Assembly: GCF_041529975.1 (NCBI RefSeq)
Contig: NZ_CP168030.1
Span: forward strand, 3,831,530-3,895,529
From: Microbacterium maritypicum
Lineage (GTDB): Bacteria; Actinomycetota; Actinomycetes; Actinomycetales; Microbacteriaceae
DNA length: 64,000 nucleotides
Direction: 5' to 3'
Positions 35,476-43,668 of this stretch are shown in pieces. Numbering within the stretch: the first letter of the stretch is position 1; each line of letters begins with the position of its first letter. The notes below the pieces were generated by a model, which made no database searches, was not told the origin of the DNA, and saw only the letters and a list, made by a program, of their open reading frames with translations. The translations under genes and the position numbers were made by a program.

Positions 35476-35823
35476 TCAGTCGACGACGAACAGACGCGCG
35501 CCGGTCTCGGTGCTCGAGCGATGGGCATCCATGTCCGTGCCGACCTGATAGCTCTCCCCGGCGTGCAGAGTGAAGGTCCGACCGTCTTCGAGCTCCGTCT
35601 CGAGGGTGCCCTCGACGACGAACAGCACGTGGCCGCGCGAGCACCAGTGGTCGGCGACGTAGCCCGGCGAGTATTCGACCATGCGGATGCGGGTGTCTCC
35701 GATCTGCTGTGATCGCCAGACCGCCTGCCCCGTGATTCCCGGGTGGACGGTGGGTTCGATCTCTGCCCAGGTGGTGGTGCTGAAAGCGTGTCCGGGAAGG
35801 TTCATCGGTTCAGTATGGGTCAT
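35476..35823 (-). CDS. DHCW-motif cupin-fold protein
   Basis: The 115-residue product has the cupin barrel: RIRMVEYSPGYVADHWCSRGHVLFVVEGTLETELEDGRTFTLHAGESYQVG. The DHWCSRGH stretch is characteristic of a small family named for a DHCW motif, in which the His residues may bind metal. Function is unknown. ATG 35823 is preferred because GGAG lies 8 nt upstream; ATG 35805 is possible. It is divergent from an Lrp-type regulator 103 bp away. Confidence 0.82.
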   Translation of the reverse strand: MTHTEPMNLPGHAFSTTTWAEIEPTVHPGITGQAVWRSQQIGDTRIRMVEYSPGYVADHWCSRGHVLFVVEGTLETELEDGRTFTLHAGESYQVGTDMDAHRSSTETGARLFVVD

Positions 35824-35926
35824 CGGCGACGCTCCACTCTGCCGCGCCGAGGAGACCACCGACGCCTCAGCGCGTGCCCGGACTGGGATAACCTTCCACC
35901 GAGTCCGTCCCGCTGAAGGAGAGCCC

Positions 35927-36952
35927 GTGCCCGCGAACGATGTGATGGCCGACGAGACCGATCGGATCGTCGCCGCGGCCCTGCAGGTGAACGGCCGTGC
36001 GTCGTGGGGAGAGATCGCCCGCGTGGTCGACCTGCCCGAGCGCACCGTCGCCCGTCGGGGCCAGCGGCTGCTCGATCGCGGACTGGTCCGCGTCTCCACC
36101 TACGTCGACCCCGCCCGCGTGCTGCACGCCCGCGCGGTGCTGTTCCGCATCACGACCGAGCCGCACGCCCTGTGGCATGTGGCGCGCACCCTTGCCCGCC
36201 GCGCGGACGCCTCGTCGGTCTCGGTGCTCGAGGGCAGCAGCGACATCGCCGGCATGCTGCTCCCCCACGACGACGCCTCCATCCGCGAGCTGCTGTTCAC
36301 CGACTTCCCGGAGCTCGAGGGCATCGACTCGATCAACGTCACCACTGTCCTGAAGTTCTTCCGCTCGGGGCACGACTGGCGTGCGGGCGTACTGACCGAC
36401 GAACAGGCCCGCATGCTCGACGAGTCGTCCGGCTCGGAGGTCGACCCCGCCGACTCCCTCAGCGACGACGAAGAGGCTCTGATCCGACTCCTCCTGAAGG
36501 ACGGGCGGATGCCGGTGGCCCAGCTCTCCCGCGCCCTGGGCCTCAACGTCACGACCACGCGCCGGCGCATGGAGTCCCTGAGCCGCCGCGGACTGATGCA
36601 CCCGCGCACCGAGGTCGTGCCGAGCCTGTTCGGTCTGGGACTCGAGGCTCTCGTATGGCTGCGCGTGCCGATGGCCCGCCTCGAGAAGGTGGGCGCGGCC
36701 CTCGCCGCCGCCCCCGAGGTGAAGTTCATCGCGGCCACCACCGGCACCTCGCAGCTGCTCGCCAATGTGCTCGTGAAGGATGCCGACGAGTTCTACCGCT
36801 TCCTCACGGGCCCGGCGGTCGCGGGGCACGAGGGCCTCGAGGTCGTGGAGTCGCTCGTGGTGATCACCCCGGTGCTGCGCGGCTCGCTGATCGTCGACGA
36901 GGCCCCGGAGGCGCTGGCGAATGACATGCCGACCGGCGCCATCCGCCTGTAG
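35927..36952 (+). CDS. Tandem Lrp/AsnC-type regulator of the amine cluster
   Basis: The 341-residue product has two winged-helix heads (about residues 6-52: DETDRIVAAALQVNGRASWGEIARVVDLPERTVARR; and about 185-235: LSDDEEALIRLLLKDGRMPVAQLSRALGLNVTTTRRR) each followed by a ligand-like domain. Such double proteins occur in actinobacteria as one-chain dimers of Lrp. GTG 35927 is chosen for the AAGGAG at 35917-35922; upstream frames lack a site. It lies 115 bp before the aldehyde dehydrogenase operon in the same direction and is the natural candidate for its control, perhaps sensing an amine or amino acid. Confidence 0.85.
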   Translation: MPANDVMADETDRIVAAALQVNGRASWGEIARVVDLPERTVARRGQRLLDRGLVRVSTYVDPARVLHARAVLFRITTEPHALWHVARTLARRADASSVSVLEGSSDIAGMLLPHDDASIRELLFTDFPELEGIDSINVTTVLKFFRSGHDWRAGVLTDEQARMLDESSGSEVDPADSLSDDEEALIRLLLKDGRMPVAQLSRALGLNVTTTRRRMESLSRRGLMHPRTEVVPSLFGLGLEALVWLRVPMARLEKVGAALAAAPEVKFIAATTGTSQLLANVLVKDADEFYRFLTGPAVAGHEGLEVVESLVVITPVLRGSLIVDEAPEALANDMPTGAIRL

Positions 36953-36961
36953 GCCGATTCT

Positions 36962-36977
36962 GTTACTGGCATGTAAC
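36962..36977. promoter_or_regulatory. Inverted repeat GTTAC-N6-GTAAC upstream of the amine operon
   Basis: Perfect 5-bp arms lie 27 bp before a TTGACC -35-like hexamer (37004-37009). It suits a dimeric activator or repressor such as the Lrp-type protein encoded just upstream. Confidence 0.45.
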
Positions 36978-37003
36978 GAAATGGCGAGATCGTTCTTAAT
37001 GGC

Positions 37004-37032
37004 TTGACCTAGTGGCGAAATAGGGCGAGTAT
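37004..37032 (+). promoter_or_regulatory. Predicted promoter of the amine operon
   Basis: TTGACC (37004-37009) is followed after 17 bp by GAGTAT (37027-37032), a fair sigma-A match. The -10 box touches the 13-bp inverted repeat at 37031-37063. Confidence 0.5.
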
Positions 37033-37063
37033 CCTCTCCAGGGCCATCACCCCTGGAGAGGAT
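37031..37063 (+). promoter_or_regulatory. 13-bp inverted repeat covering the ribosome-binding site
   Basis: ATCCTCTCCAGGG (37031-37043) and CCCTGGAGAGGAT (37051-37063) are perfect arms with a 7-nt loop. The right arm contains the ribosome-binding site GGAGAGG (37055-37061). Folded RNA would hide the site; as DNA it would be an operator at the transcription start. Confidence 0.7.
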
Positions 37064-37067
37064 GATC

Positions 37068-38558
37068 GTGTTCACGGCTACTGGAGACGACTGGGCGGAT
37101 CGCGCGGCGACGCTGCCCCTGCACACGCGCATGTTCATCGACGGCGCGTGGGAGGCGGGCTCGGCCGAGCCTCTGACTCCCGTGAGCCCGCGAGACGGTC
37201 GTGCGCTCCCGCCGATCACGGCCGCCTCTGCCGGTGACGTCGACCGCGCCGTCCGCTCGGCCCGCGCCGCTTTCGACTCCGGCGTCTGGTCGCGCATCGC
37301 GCCCCGTGAGCGCGGCCAGCTGCTCATCGCCTTCGCGCAGAAGATCCACGACAACGCCGAGGAGCTCGCCCTCACGATCTCGCTCGAGATGGGCAAGCCC
37401 ATCCGCGAGGCCCTGCAGACCGAGCTGCGCGCGGTCGTCAACTGCTTCCGCTGGTACGGCGAGGCCGCCGACAAGGTGCTCGACGAGATGCCGGTCACCG
37501 CGCCGAACAGCCTCGCCCTCGTGACCCGCGAGCCGGCCGGAGTGGTCGCCGCCGTCGTGCCGTGGAACTTCCCGCTGACGATGACCGCGTGGAAGCTCGC
37601 CCCCGCCCTCGCGGTCGGCAACAGCGTCGTGCTCAAGCCCGCCGAGCACACCACCTTCTCCGCGCTGCGTCTCGCCGAGCTCGCGGTCGAGGCCGGGATC
37701 CCCGCCGGCGTCCTCAACGTCACGCCCGGCACCGGCCAGGTCGCCGGCCGCGCACTCGGCGAACACCCCGACGTCGACGTGGTCACCTTCACCGGCTCGC
37801 CCGAGGTCGGCCGGAAGTTCCTCGGCTACTCGGCCGCGTCCAACGGCAAACGCGTCTGGCCCGAGCTCGGCGGCAAGACCGCGAGCCTGGTGCTGCCGGA
37901 TGCCGACCTGGAACGGGCCGTGCGCGCCACCGCCGACGGCTGCTTCTACAACCAGGGGCAGATGTGCACGGCATCCTCCCGCCTGCTGGTGCCGCGGGCT
38001 CAGCGCGACCGCGCGCTGGAGATCGCGGCCGAGGTCGCGCGCACGAGTCTCCCCGCCGACCCTTTCGACGTCGGCACCTCGATGGGCGCGATCGTCAGCG
38101 AGCGGCAGCTCGCGGGCATCGCCGGATTCGTCGAGCGCGCCCAGGCCGAGGGCGCTGAGCTCGCCGCCGGCGGTGCCGAGCGCTTCCGAGCCGTCGACGG
38201 CGGCAGTTACTTCGCCCCGGTCGTGCTCGGAGTGACCCCTCAGCACGAAATCGCCCAGCGCGAGGTCTTCGGACCCGTGCTGTCGGTCATCGCATACGAC
38301 GACGTGGAAGACGCGCTCGCGATCGCGAACGGCACCGAGTTCGGTCTGGCCGCCGCCCTCTGGAGCACCGACCTCAACGCCGTGCACACCCTGTCGCGGC
38401 GCCTGCGCGCCGGAGTCGTCTGGGTCAACTGCTTCGAGGAGGGCGACATGACGATCCCCTTCGGCGGCGTCAAGGGATCGGGTTTCGGCCGCGACAAGAG
38501 CCTGCACGCCCTGGAGAAGTTCACCGACCTGAAGACCACCTGGATCGAGCTCTCGTGA
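37068..38558 (+). CDS. Gamma-glutamyl-gamma-aminobutyraldehyde dehydrogenase-like (PuuC type)
   Basis: It would oxidise the aldehyde made from a gamma-glutamylated or free amine. The 496-residue aldehyde dehydrogenase has [32 protein letters not shown] with the base Glu, and the catalytic Cys in NQGQMCTASSR (about residue 300). ALDH subgroup placement (PuuC rather than BetB) is by linkage to a PuuD-like gene. GTG 37068 is chosen because the GGAGAGG site lies 6 nt before it; the ATG at 37062 abuts that site. It overlaps the next gene as GTGA, starting the operon. Confidence 0.85.
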   Translation: MFTATGDDWADRAATLPLHTRMFIDGAWEAGSAEPLTPVSPRDGRALPPITAASAGDVDRAVRSARAAFDSGVWSRIAPRERGQLLIAFAQKIHDNAEELALTISLEMGKPIREALQTELRAVVNCFRWYGEAADKVLDEMPVTAPNSLALVTREPAGVVAAVVPWNFPLTMTAWKLAPALAVGNSVVLKPAEHTTFSALRLAELAVEAGIPAGVLNVTPGTGQVAGRALGEHPDVDVVTFTGSPEVGRKFLGYSAASNGKRVWPELGGKTASLVLPDADLERAVRATADGCFYNQGQMCTASSRLLVPRAQRDRALEIAAEVARTSLPADPFDVGTSMGAIVSERQLAGIAGFVERAQAEGAELAAGGAERFRAVDGGSYFAPVVLGVTPQHEIAQREVFGPVLSVIAYDDVEDALAIANGTEFGLAAALWSTDLNAVHTLSRRLRAGVVWVNCFEEGDMTIPFGGVKGSGFGRDKSLHALEKFTDLKTTWIELS

Positions 38559-39313
38559 CCCGCCCGTTCATCGGCATCACCACCTGGCGCCGGTTCATCG
38601 ACACCGACCTCGGCAGCGGCCGTCCGGCGCACAGCCTGGGCACCGAGTACGCGGCACCCGTAGAGGCCGCCGGCGGCGCCGTGGTGCTGCTGCCACCGAC
38701 CGCCGGCGTCGACGAGGTGCTCGACCGTCTGGACGGGCTCGTCCTCTCCGGCGGAGAAGACGTGCACCCCTCGCGCTACGGCGCCGCGCCGCAGGAGGGC
38801 AAGAACTACGACCCCTCGCGCGACGGCTACGAACTCGCGCTCGCCCGCGGAGCCCGTGAACGCGGTCTGCCGGTGCTGGCGATCTGCCGCGGCCTCCAGG
38901 TCAGCAACGTCGCCTTCGGAGGATCGCTGATCGTCGACATCCCGACGACCGCTGACCACCAGCCCGTGCGCGGCGCCGACCAGCAGCTGGCGGCACGGCA
39001 TCCGATCACGCTCGCCGAAGGCAGCCGTCTCGCGGCGCTCTACGGCACGCGGAACCGCGTCGTGAACACCATCCACCACCAGTCGATCGACGTCACCGCG
39101 CCCGGCCTCCATCCGGTCGCCTGGGCTCCGGACGGCATCGTCGAAGCCGTCGAGGCCGACGACGACTGGCCCTTCTGGGCGGTGCAGTGGCACCCCGAGA
39201 AGATGATCGCCCCCGATGAGGCCGCAGAGGAGATGCCGCTGTTCGCGGCGTTCGTCTCGGCCGCCCGTGAACGCGCAGCGGAACACCCCGCTGCAGAGAA
39301 AGGAACACGATGA
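38555..39313 (+). CDS. Gamma-glutamyl-gamma-aminobutyrate hydrolase-like (PuuD type)
   Basis: PuuD-like class I glutamine amidotransferases cut the gamma-glutamyl bond to release GABA. The 252-residue product opens RPFIGITTWRRF, has DGLVLSGGEDVHPSRY, the nucleophile elbow LAICRGLQVSNVAFGG with Cys at about residue 110, and the His-Glu pair in WAVQWHPEKM near residue 212. All three catalytic residues are present. GTG 38555 overlaps the dehydrogenase stop. Its presence beside the aldehyde dehydrogenase supports a gamma-glutamylated amine pathway. Confidence 0.9.
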   Translation: MTRPFIGITTWRRFIDTDLGSGRPAHSLGTEYAAPVEAAGGAVVLLPPTAGVDEVLDRLDGLVLSGGEDVHPSRYGAAPQEGKNYDPSRDGYELALARGARERGLPVLAICRGLQVSNVAFGGSLIVDIPTTADHQPVRGADQQLAARHPITLAEGSRLAALYGTRNRVVNTIHHQSIDVTAPGLHPVAWAPDGIVEAVEADDDWPFWAVQWHPEKMIAPDEAAEEMPLFAAFVSAARERAAEHPAAEKGTR

Positions 39314-39780
39314 CCAAGCAGGTCTTCCTCGAGTACGAGAACGGCGTCCGCGCCGTCGCCACCCTGTTCGAGGACCTCGCCCCTCGCACCTGCGAAGCCA
39401 TGTGGGGTGCGCTGGAGAAGCCGGTCACCATGCAGGCCATGCACGCGATGTACGCCGGACCCGAGGTCATGGTCGGCCTTCCCGAAGAGGCCCAGAACTT
39501 CGACCCCGAGAAGGTTCCGTTCGAGAACCAGCAGGTCGTGCCCGCACCGGGTGACCTGCAGTGGTACTGGCAGCGTCCGATGCAGATGGGCGGCCTGCCG
39601 TTCGAGTGGTACGAGATCGGAGTCTTCTACGATCGTGGTGCCCGTACTCTCGGCCCGCTCGGATGGACACCCGTCAACATCTGGGGCGGCATCACCGAAG
39701 GACTCGCGGAATTCGCCAAGGAGAGCGCCGCGATCCGCATCGACGGAGCGAAGCAGCTCACCATCGGACGCCTGGTCTAA
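39310..39780 (+). CDS. DUF3830 family protein
   Basis: The 156-residue product matches DUF3830, a cyclophilin-like fold of unknown function: FLEYENGVRAVATLFEDLAPRTCEAMWGALEKPVTMQAMHAMYAGPEVMV and a C-terminal NIWGGITEGLAEFAKESAAIR. The family occurs in amine and purine catabolic gene clusters. It overlaps the PuuD-like gene by 4 nt and lies 41 bp before the substrate-binding protein gene. A role in the same pathway is inferred from linkage only; no catalytic residues are evident. Confidence 0.88.
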   Translation: MTKQVFLEYENGVRAVATLFEDLAPRTCEAMWGALEKPVTMQAMHAMYAGPEVMVGLPEEAQNFDPEKVPFENQQVVPAPGDLQWYWQRPMQMGGLPFEWYEIGVFYDRGARTLGPLGWTPVNIWGGITEGLAEFAKESAAIRIDGAKQLTIGRLV

Positions 39781-39821
39781 GGCGTTCACTCAGTGCTGGA
39801 CCCATCCCGAAGGAGCAGTGC

Positions 39822-40901
39822 ATGAATACCCGAAGAATCCTCACCACCGGGGCGCTCGTCGCCACCGGCGCCCTCGTCCTCGCCGGCTGTGCATCCGGTG
39901 ACGACACCGCATCCTCCGGCGACAAGGAGTTCGCCGGCGAGACCATCGTCGTCACCTCGTTCGGCGGCGACTGGGAGAAGGCCTTCATCGAGGCCGTCGT
40001 CGATCCCTTCGAGGAGGAGACCGGTGCCAAGGTCGAGCTGATCACGCTGTACAGCGCCGACGCCCTCGCACAGGTCACCGCCCAGAAGGCGAGCCCCCAG
40101 ATCGATGTCGTGCACTTCTCGGGCGGCCAGGAGTTCACGGCCGCTCAGGACGGGCTCATCGCCCCGATCGCGGCCGACGACCTGTCCGAGTCCGGTGACC
40201 TGATCGACCTCGCGACCGCAGGCCTCGAGCGGGGCGAAGGCCCCGTCATCCAGCTGGCGCCGATCGGACTCGTCTACAACACCGAGGCGGATGCTCCGGC
40301 GCCCACCTCGTGGCTCGACCTGTTCGACGACGCGTACGCCGGTCACGTCGCCCTCACGGACTTCTCGAACACGTACGGTGTGCTCTCGATGCTCCGCGTC
40401 GCCGATGCTCTCGGCGGCGGAATCGACGACCCCTCGAAGGCCATCGCCGACCTCGGGGCACTCGCCTCGGCCGGCGACGCGATCGTGGTCCCGACGTCGC
40501 CCGACCTGCAGACCGCGTTCGCCCAGCGCGACACGTGGATCGCTCCGTACGCGATGGACTACGCCGGCACCCTGCAGGACGCAGGTCTTCCGGTCGAGTT
40601 CATCGTCCCCGAGGAGGGCGCCACCGCCTCCCTCATCACGGCGAACGTCGTCGAGGGCCGGGACAACCCCGACCTCGCGAAGCTCTTCATCGACTTCGAG
40701 CTGCGCCCCGAAGCGCAGGCCGTCTTCGCGGAGAACATGCGGTACTCGCCGGTCAACACCAAGGCGGAGCTCTCGGACGACGCGGCGGATGCGGTCCTCA
40801 CCGGTGACGAGCTCGACACGGTCGTGGTCTACGCGCCCGGCGACATCGCCGCCGACCGTCAGTCCTGGACCGACGAGTGGAATGCGCTGATCACCAAATG
40901 A
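39822..40901 (+). CDS. Polyamine-type ABC transporter substrate-binding lipoprotein
   Basis: The 359-residue product has a lipobox VLAGC with Cys23, then the PotD/PotF-like fold (SBP_bac_8): FAGETIVVTSFGGDWEKAFIEAVVDPFEEETGAKVELI, then QASPQIDVV-like and IGLVYNTEADAPAPTSWLDLFDDAYAGHVALTD. The last match is strong for spermidine/putrescine binding proteins. ATG 39822 follows AAGGAG. The stop overlaps the first permease. The ligand is probably a polyamine or related amine, given the enzymes upstream. Confidence 0.9.
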   Translation: MNTRRILTTGALVATGALVLAGCASGDDTASSGDKEFAGETIVVTSFGGDWEKAFIEAVVDPFEEETGAKVELITLYSADALAQVTAQKASPQIDVVHFSGGQEFTAAQDGLIAPIAADDLSESGDLIDLATAGLERGEGPVIQLAPIGLVYNTEADAPAPTSWLDLFDDAYAGHVALTDFSNTYGVLSMLRVADALGGGIDDPSKAIADLGALASAGDAIVVPTSPDLQTAFAQRDTWIAPYAMDYAGTLQDAGLPVEFIVPEEGATASLITANVVEGRDNPDLAKLFIDFELRPEAQAVFAENMRYSPVNTKAELSDDAADAVLTGDELDTVVVYAPGDIAADRQSWTDEWNALITK

Positions 40902-41725
40902 GCGTCCGAACCCGTAGGGAGCCCTGGCTCCTGCTCCTGCCGGCGATCGCACTGCTCGCGCTCGCCTTCGTCACGCCGGTGGCCGGCATGCTCCTCATGA
41001 GCGTGCAATCGTCGGCAGGCGGGTTCACCCTCGACAACTTCACCCGGTTGTTCACGAGTGAATATCACCTCCAGGCGGCGCTCCGTTCGCTCCGCCTGGG
41101 GGTGATCCAGACGGTGATCACGCTCGTGATCGCCATCCCCCTCTCCTACGTGATGGCCCGAGCCGGCTCGAAGGTGCGCTCCTTCCTCCTGATCGTCGTG
41201 ATCCTCCCTCTCATGACGAGCGTCGTGGTCCGCACGTTCGGCTGGGTCGTCCTGATGGGACCCTCCGGACTCATGATGCAGATCCCCGGCGCAGAGTTCC
41301 TCGTCGGCGGCACCCAGGGCTTCCTCGGCACCGAGACCGGCGTGGTGATCGCGATGGTGCAGGTGCTCCTCCCCTTCGCGGTGCTCAGCATCCTCGGCGT
41401 CATCTCCGGCATCACCCCGCAGCTCGAAGAGGCATCCCGCACACTCGGCGCCGGATTCTGGCGCACGCTGCGACACGTCGTCCTCCCCCTCGCGGTACCC
41501 GGCATCGTCGCCGGCGCCTCGCTCGTGTTCGTCCTGTCGGTGAGCTCGTTCATCACCCCCCGCTTCATCGGCGGAGCCCAGATCCCGGTGTTCGCGCAGA
41601 CCATCTATGTCGACGCGACCACCAACCTCGACTGGTCGTTCGCGGCCGCGCAGGCCGTGCTGCTGTTCGCCGGGGTCATGCTCGTGCTCGCAGCGACGTC
41701 CCGGCTCGGGAAGCAGAAGGTGTGA
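40898..41725 (+). CDS. Polyamine-type ABC transporter permease (PotB-like)
   Basis: The 275-residue product has six helices, starting LLLLPAIALLALAFVTPVAGMLL, the VTLVIAIPLSYVMARAGSKVR segment, and the ATPase-contact loop LEEASRTLGAGFWRTLRHVVLPLAVPG. It belongs with the PotB/PotH group. It overlaps the binding-protein gene by 4 nt and is followed at once by its partner. Confidence 0.9.
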   Translation: MSVRTRREPWLLLLPAIALLALAFVTPVAGMLLMSVQSSAGGFTLDNFTRLFTSEYHLQAALRSLRLGVIQTVITLVIAIPLSYVMARAGSKVRSFLLIVVILPLMTSVVVRTFGWVVLMGPSGLMMQIPGAEFLVGGTQGFLGTETGVVIAMVQVLLPFAVLSILGVISGITPQLEEASRTLGAGFWRTLRHVVLPLAVPGIVAGASLVFVLSVSSFITPRFIGGAQIPVFAQTIYVDATTNLDWSFAAAQAVLLFAGVMLVLAATSRLGKQKV

Positions 41726-41727
41726 CC

Positions 41728-42528
41728 ATGGTCCGTTCCGTTCCCCTCCTCGGCAGAATCCTCGCGATCGTCCTCGGCGTCGTCGTGACGCTGTACATGC
41801 TCGTGCCGCTCATGGTCGTCGCCGGTGCCTCGGTCGGCGAGAACCGCTTCCTGACGTTCCCCGGGCAGGGCTTCACGCTCGACTGGTACGTCGAGGCGCT
41901 CACCTCCGACACCTACCTCGAGCCGTTCCGCCTGAGTCTGCTCGTCGGCATCACCGTCGCGATCCTCGCTGCCGCGATCGGCACCGCAGCCGCCCTCGCT
42001 CTCACCCGCTTCAAGGTTCCCGGCGGTGCGGCGATCCAGGCGCTGTTGATGTCGCCACTGACGATCCCCACGATCATCCTCGCCATCGGCGCCCTGTCCA
42101 TCGCGTCGCTCACGATCGGGTCACCCAACGTGGGTGTGCTGATCGCGATCCACATCGTCATCGCGATCCCCTACGTGATGCGCACCGTGACCGGCGTGAT
42201 GACCCGCGCCGACCACTTCACCGAGGAGGCGGCGCGCACTCTCGGTGCCAGCACCTGGAATCGCTACCGGCTCGTCGTGCTCCCGATCGCCCGCCCCGGC
42301 ATCGCGGCCGGCGCCTTCTTCGCCTTCAACATCTCGTTCGACGATGCGGTCATCGCCCTCTTCCTGCGCACCCCGCAGCTCGAGACGCTCCCCATCGCCA
42401 TCTACGGCCAGCTGGAGTTCAGCACGTCGCCCACCGTGGCGGCCGTCTCGACTCTCATGGTCCTGCTCACCGTCGTCCTCATGATCGTGCTCGAACGCAT
42501 CATCGGCCTGGGAAGGTTGTTCGTCTGA
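41728..42528 (+). CDS. Polyamine-type ABC transporter permease (PotC-like)
   Basis: The 266-residue product has the opening RILAIVLGVVVTLYMLVPLMVVAGASV, the TAAALALTRFKVPGGAAIQALLMSPLTIP stretch, and the contact loop FTEEAARTLGASTWNRYRLVVLPIARPG typical of PotC/PotI. ATG 41728 is preferred as AAGG lies 7 nt before it; GTG 41722 overlaps the upstream stop and would add two residues. The stop overlaps the ATPase start by one base (TGATG). Confidence 0.9.
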   Translation: MVRSVPLLGRILAIVLGVVVTLYMLVPLMVVAGASVGENRFLTFPGQGFTLDWYVEALTSDTYLEPFRLSLLVGITVAILAAAIGTAAALALTRFKVPGGAAIQALLMSPLTIPTIILAIGALSIASLTIGSPNVGVLIAIHIVIAIPYVMRTVTGVMTRADHFTEEAARTLGASTWNRYRLVVLPIARPGIAAGAFFAFNISFDDAVIALFLRTPQLETLPIAIYGQLEFSTSPTVAAVSTLMVLLTVVLMIVLERIIGLGRLFV

Positions 42529-43571
42529 TGACAACACTCACCATCACCTCACTCACCAAGGACTTCAAGGGGACGAAGGTGCTCAAGGGCATCGACCTCT
42601 CGATGCAGTCCGGAGAGTTCGTCTCCCTCCTCGGCCCCTCGGGCTGCGGAAAGACGACACTCCTGCGCTGCATCGCCGGCCTCGAATCCCCGAGCGGCGG
42701 CACGATCGAGATCGCGGGTCAGGATGTGACCAAGCTCCCGCCCGAGAAGCGGCACCTCGGCATGATGTTCCAGAGCTACGCGCTCTTCCCGCACATGAGC
42801 GTGGTCGAGAACGTGCGCTTCGGTCTGCGGATGTCGGGCGAGAAGTCGAAGGCCGAGCAGAAGGAGCTCGCTGTGCGGGCTCTGGAGCGCGTGCAGATGG
42901 GACACCTCGCCGATCGGATGCCGGCGCAGCTCTCGGGCGGTCAGCAGCAGCGTGTCGCACTCGCCCGGGCCATCGCCTTCGAGCCCCGCGTGCTCCTGCT
43001 CGACGAGCCGCTGTCGAACCTCGACGCCCGGCTGCGTGAGGACATGCAGGTCGAGCTGAAGGAACTGCACCGCACGCTCGGGCTCACCACCGTGTTCGTC
43101 ACGCACGACCAGGAAGAGGCGATGAGCCTCTCCGACCGGATCGTCCTCATGAACGGCGGTGTGATCGAGCAGGAGGGTGCACCGGCCGAGCTCTACGGCG
43201 CACCGCGCACCCCGTTCGCCGCCGACTTCATCGGGGCGGCGAACCTCCTTCCGGCGACCCGCTCGGGCGCCGTCGCGACGCTCGACGGAACAGGGATCCA
43301 GATGCCGTTGACCGGTGCGGGCCCGGACGGCGGCGGAGAGGTGGTGCTCCGTCAGGAGGACCTGCACCTGTCCCCCGCCGTCGGCGCGGACGCCCCGGTG
43401 AGCGTCGACGTCATCGCCCACGTCTACCGCGGGGCCGACATCGTCTACATCGTCGAGCTCGCCGGCAAGCGGATGAGGGTCGTGCGTCCCCGGCACGAGG
43501 ATCCGATCCCCGAAGGCACCGCCGGTCTCGGCTGGCGCGACGGCGCCCTGCTCTGGATCGCCGCCGCCTGA
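42528..43571 (+). CDS. Polyamine-type ABC transporter ATP-binding protein (PotA-like)
   Basis: The 347-residue ATPase has Walker A GPSGCGKTT (residues 36-44), the Q-loop MMFQSYALFPHMSVVENV, the signature LSGGQQQR, Walker B LLLDEPLSNLDARLR and switch His in VFVTHDQEEAM. A C-terminal TOBE-like domain (about 240-347: AADFIGAANLLPATRSG, then LRQEDLHLSP) is typical of polyamine and sugar importers. It is the last gene of the eight-gene cluster that begins at 35927. Confidence 0.92.
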   Translation: MTTLTITSLTKDFKGTKVLKGIDLSMQSGEFVSLLGPSGCGKTTLLRCIAGLESPSGGTIEIAGQDVTKLPPEKRHLGMMFQSYALFPHMSVVENVRFGLRMSGEKSKAEQKELAVRALERVQMGHLADRMPAQLSGGQQQRVALARAIAFEPRVLLLDEPLSNLDARLREDMQVELKELHRTLGLTTVFVTHDQEEAMSLSDRIVLMNGGVIEQEGAPAELYGAPRTPFAADFIGAANLLPATRSGAVATLDGTGIQMPLTGAGPDGGGEVVLRQEDLHLSPAVGADAPVSVDVIAHVYRGADIVYIVELAGKRMRVVRPRHEDPIPEGTAGLGWRDGALLWIAAA

Positions 43572-43668
43572 AGGCCCGGACCCTCGATCACCGACCCGAC
43601 GCCTCTTCACCAGGAGTAGTTCCACGGCATCCCCCGGCGATGAGACGCCACGGCCATAGGATCGCGGC

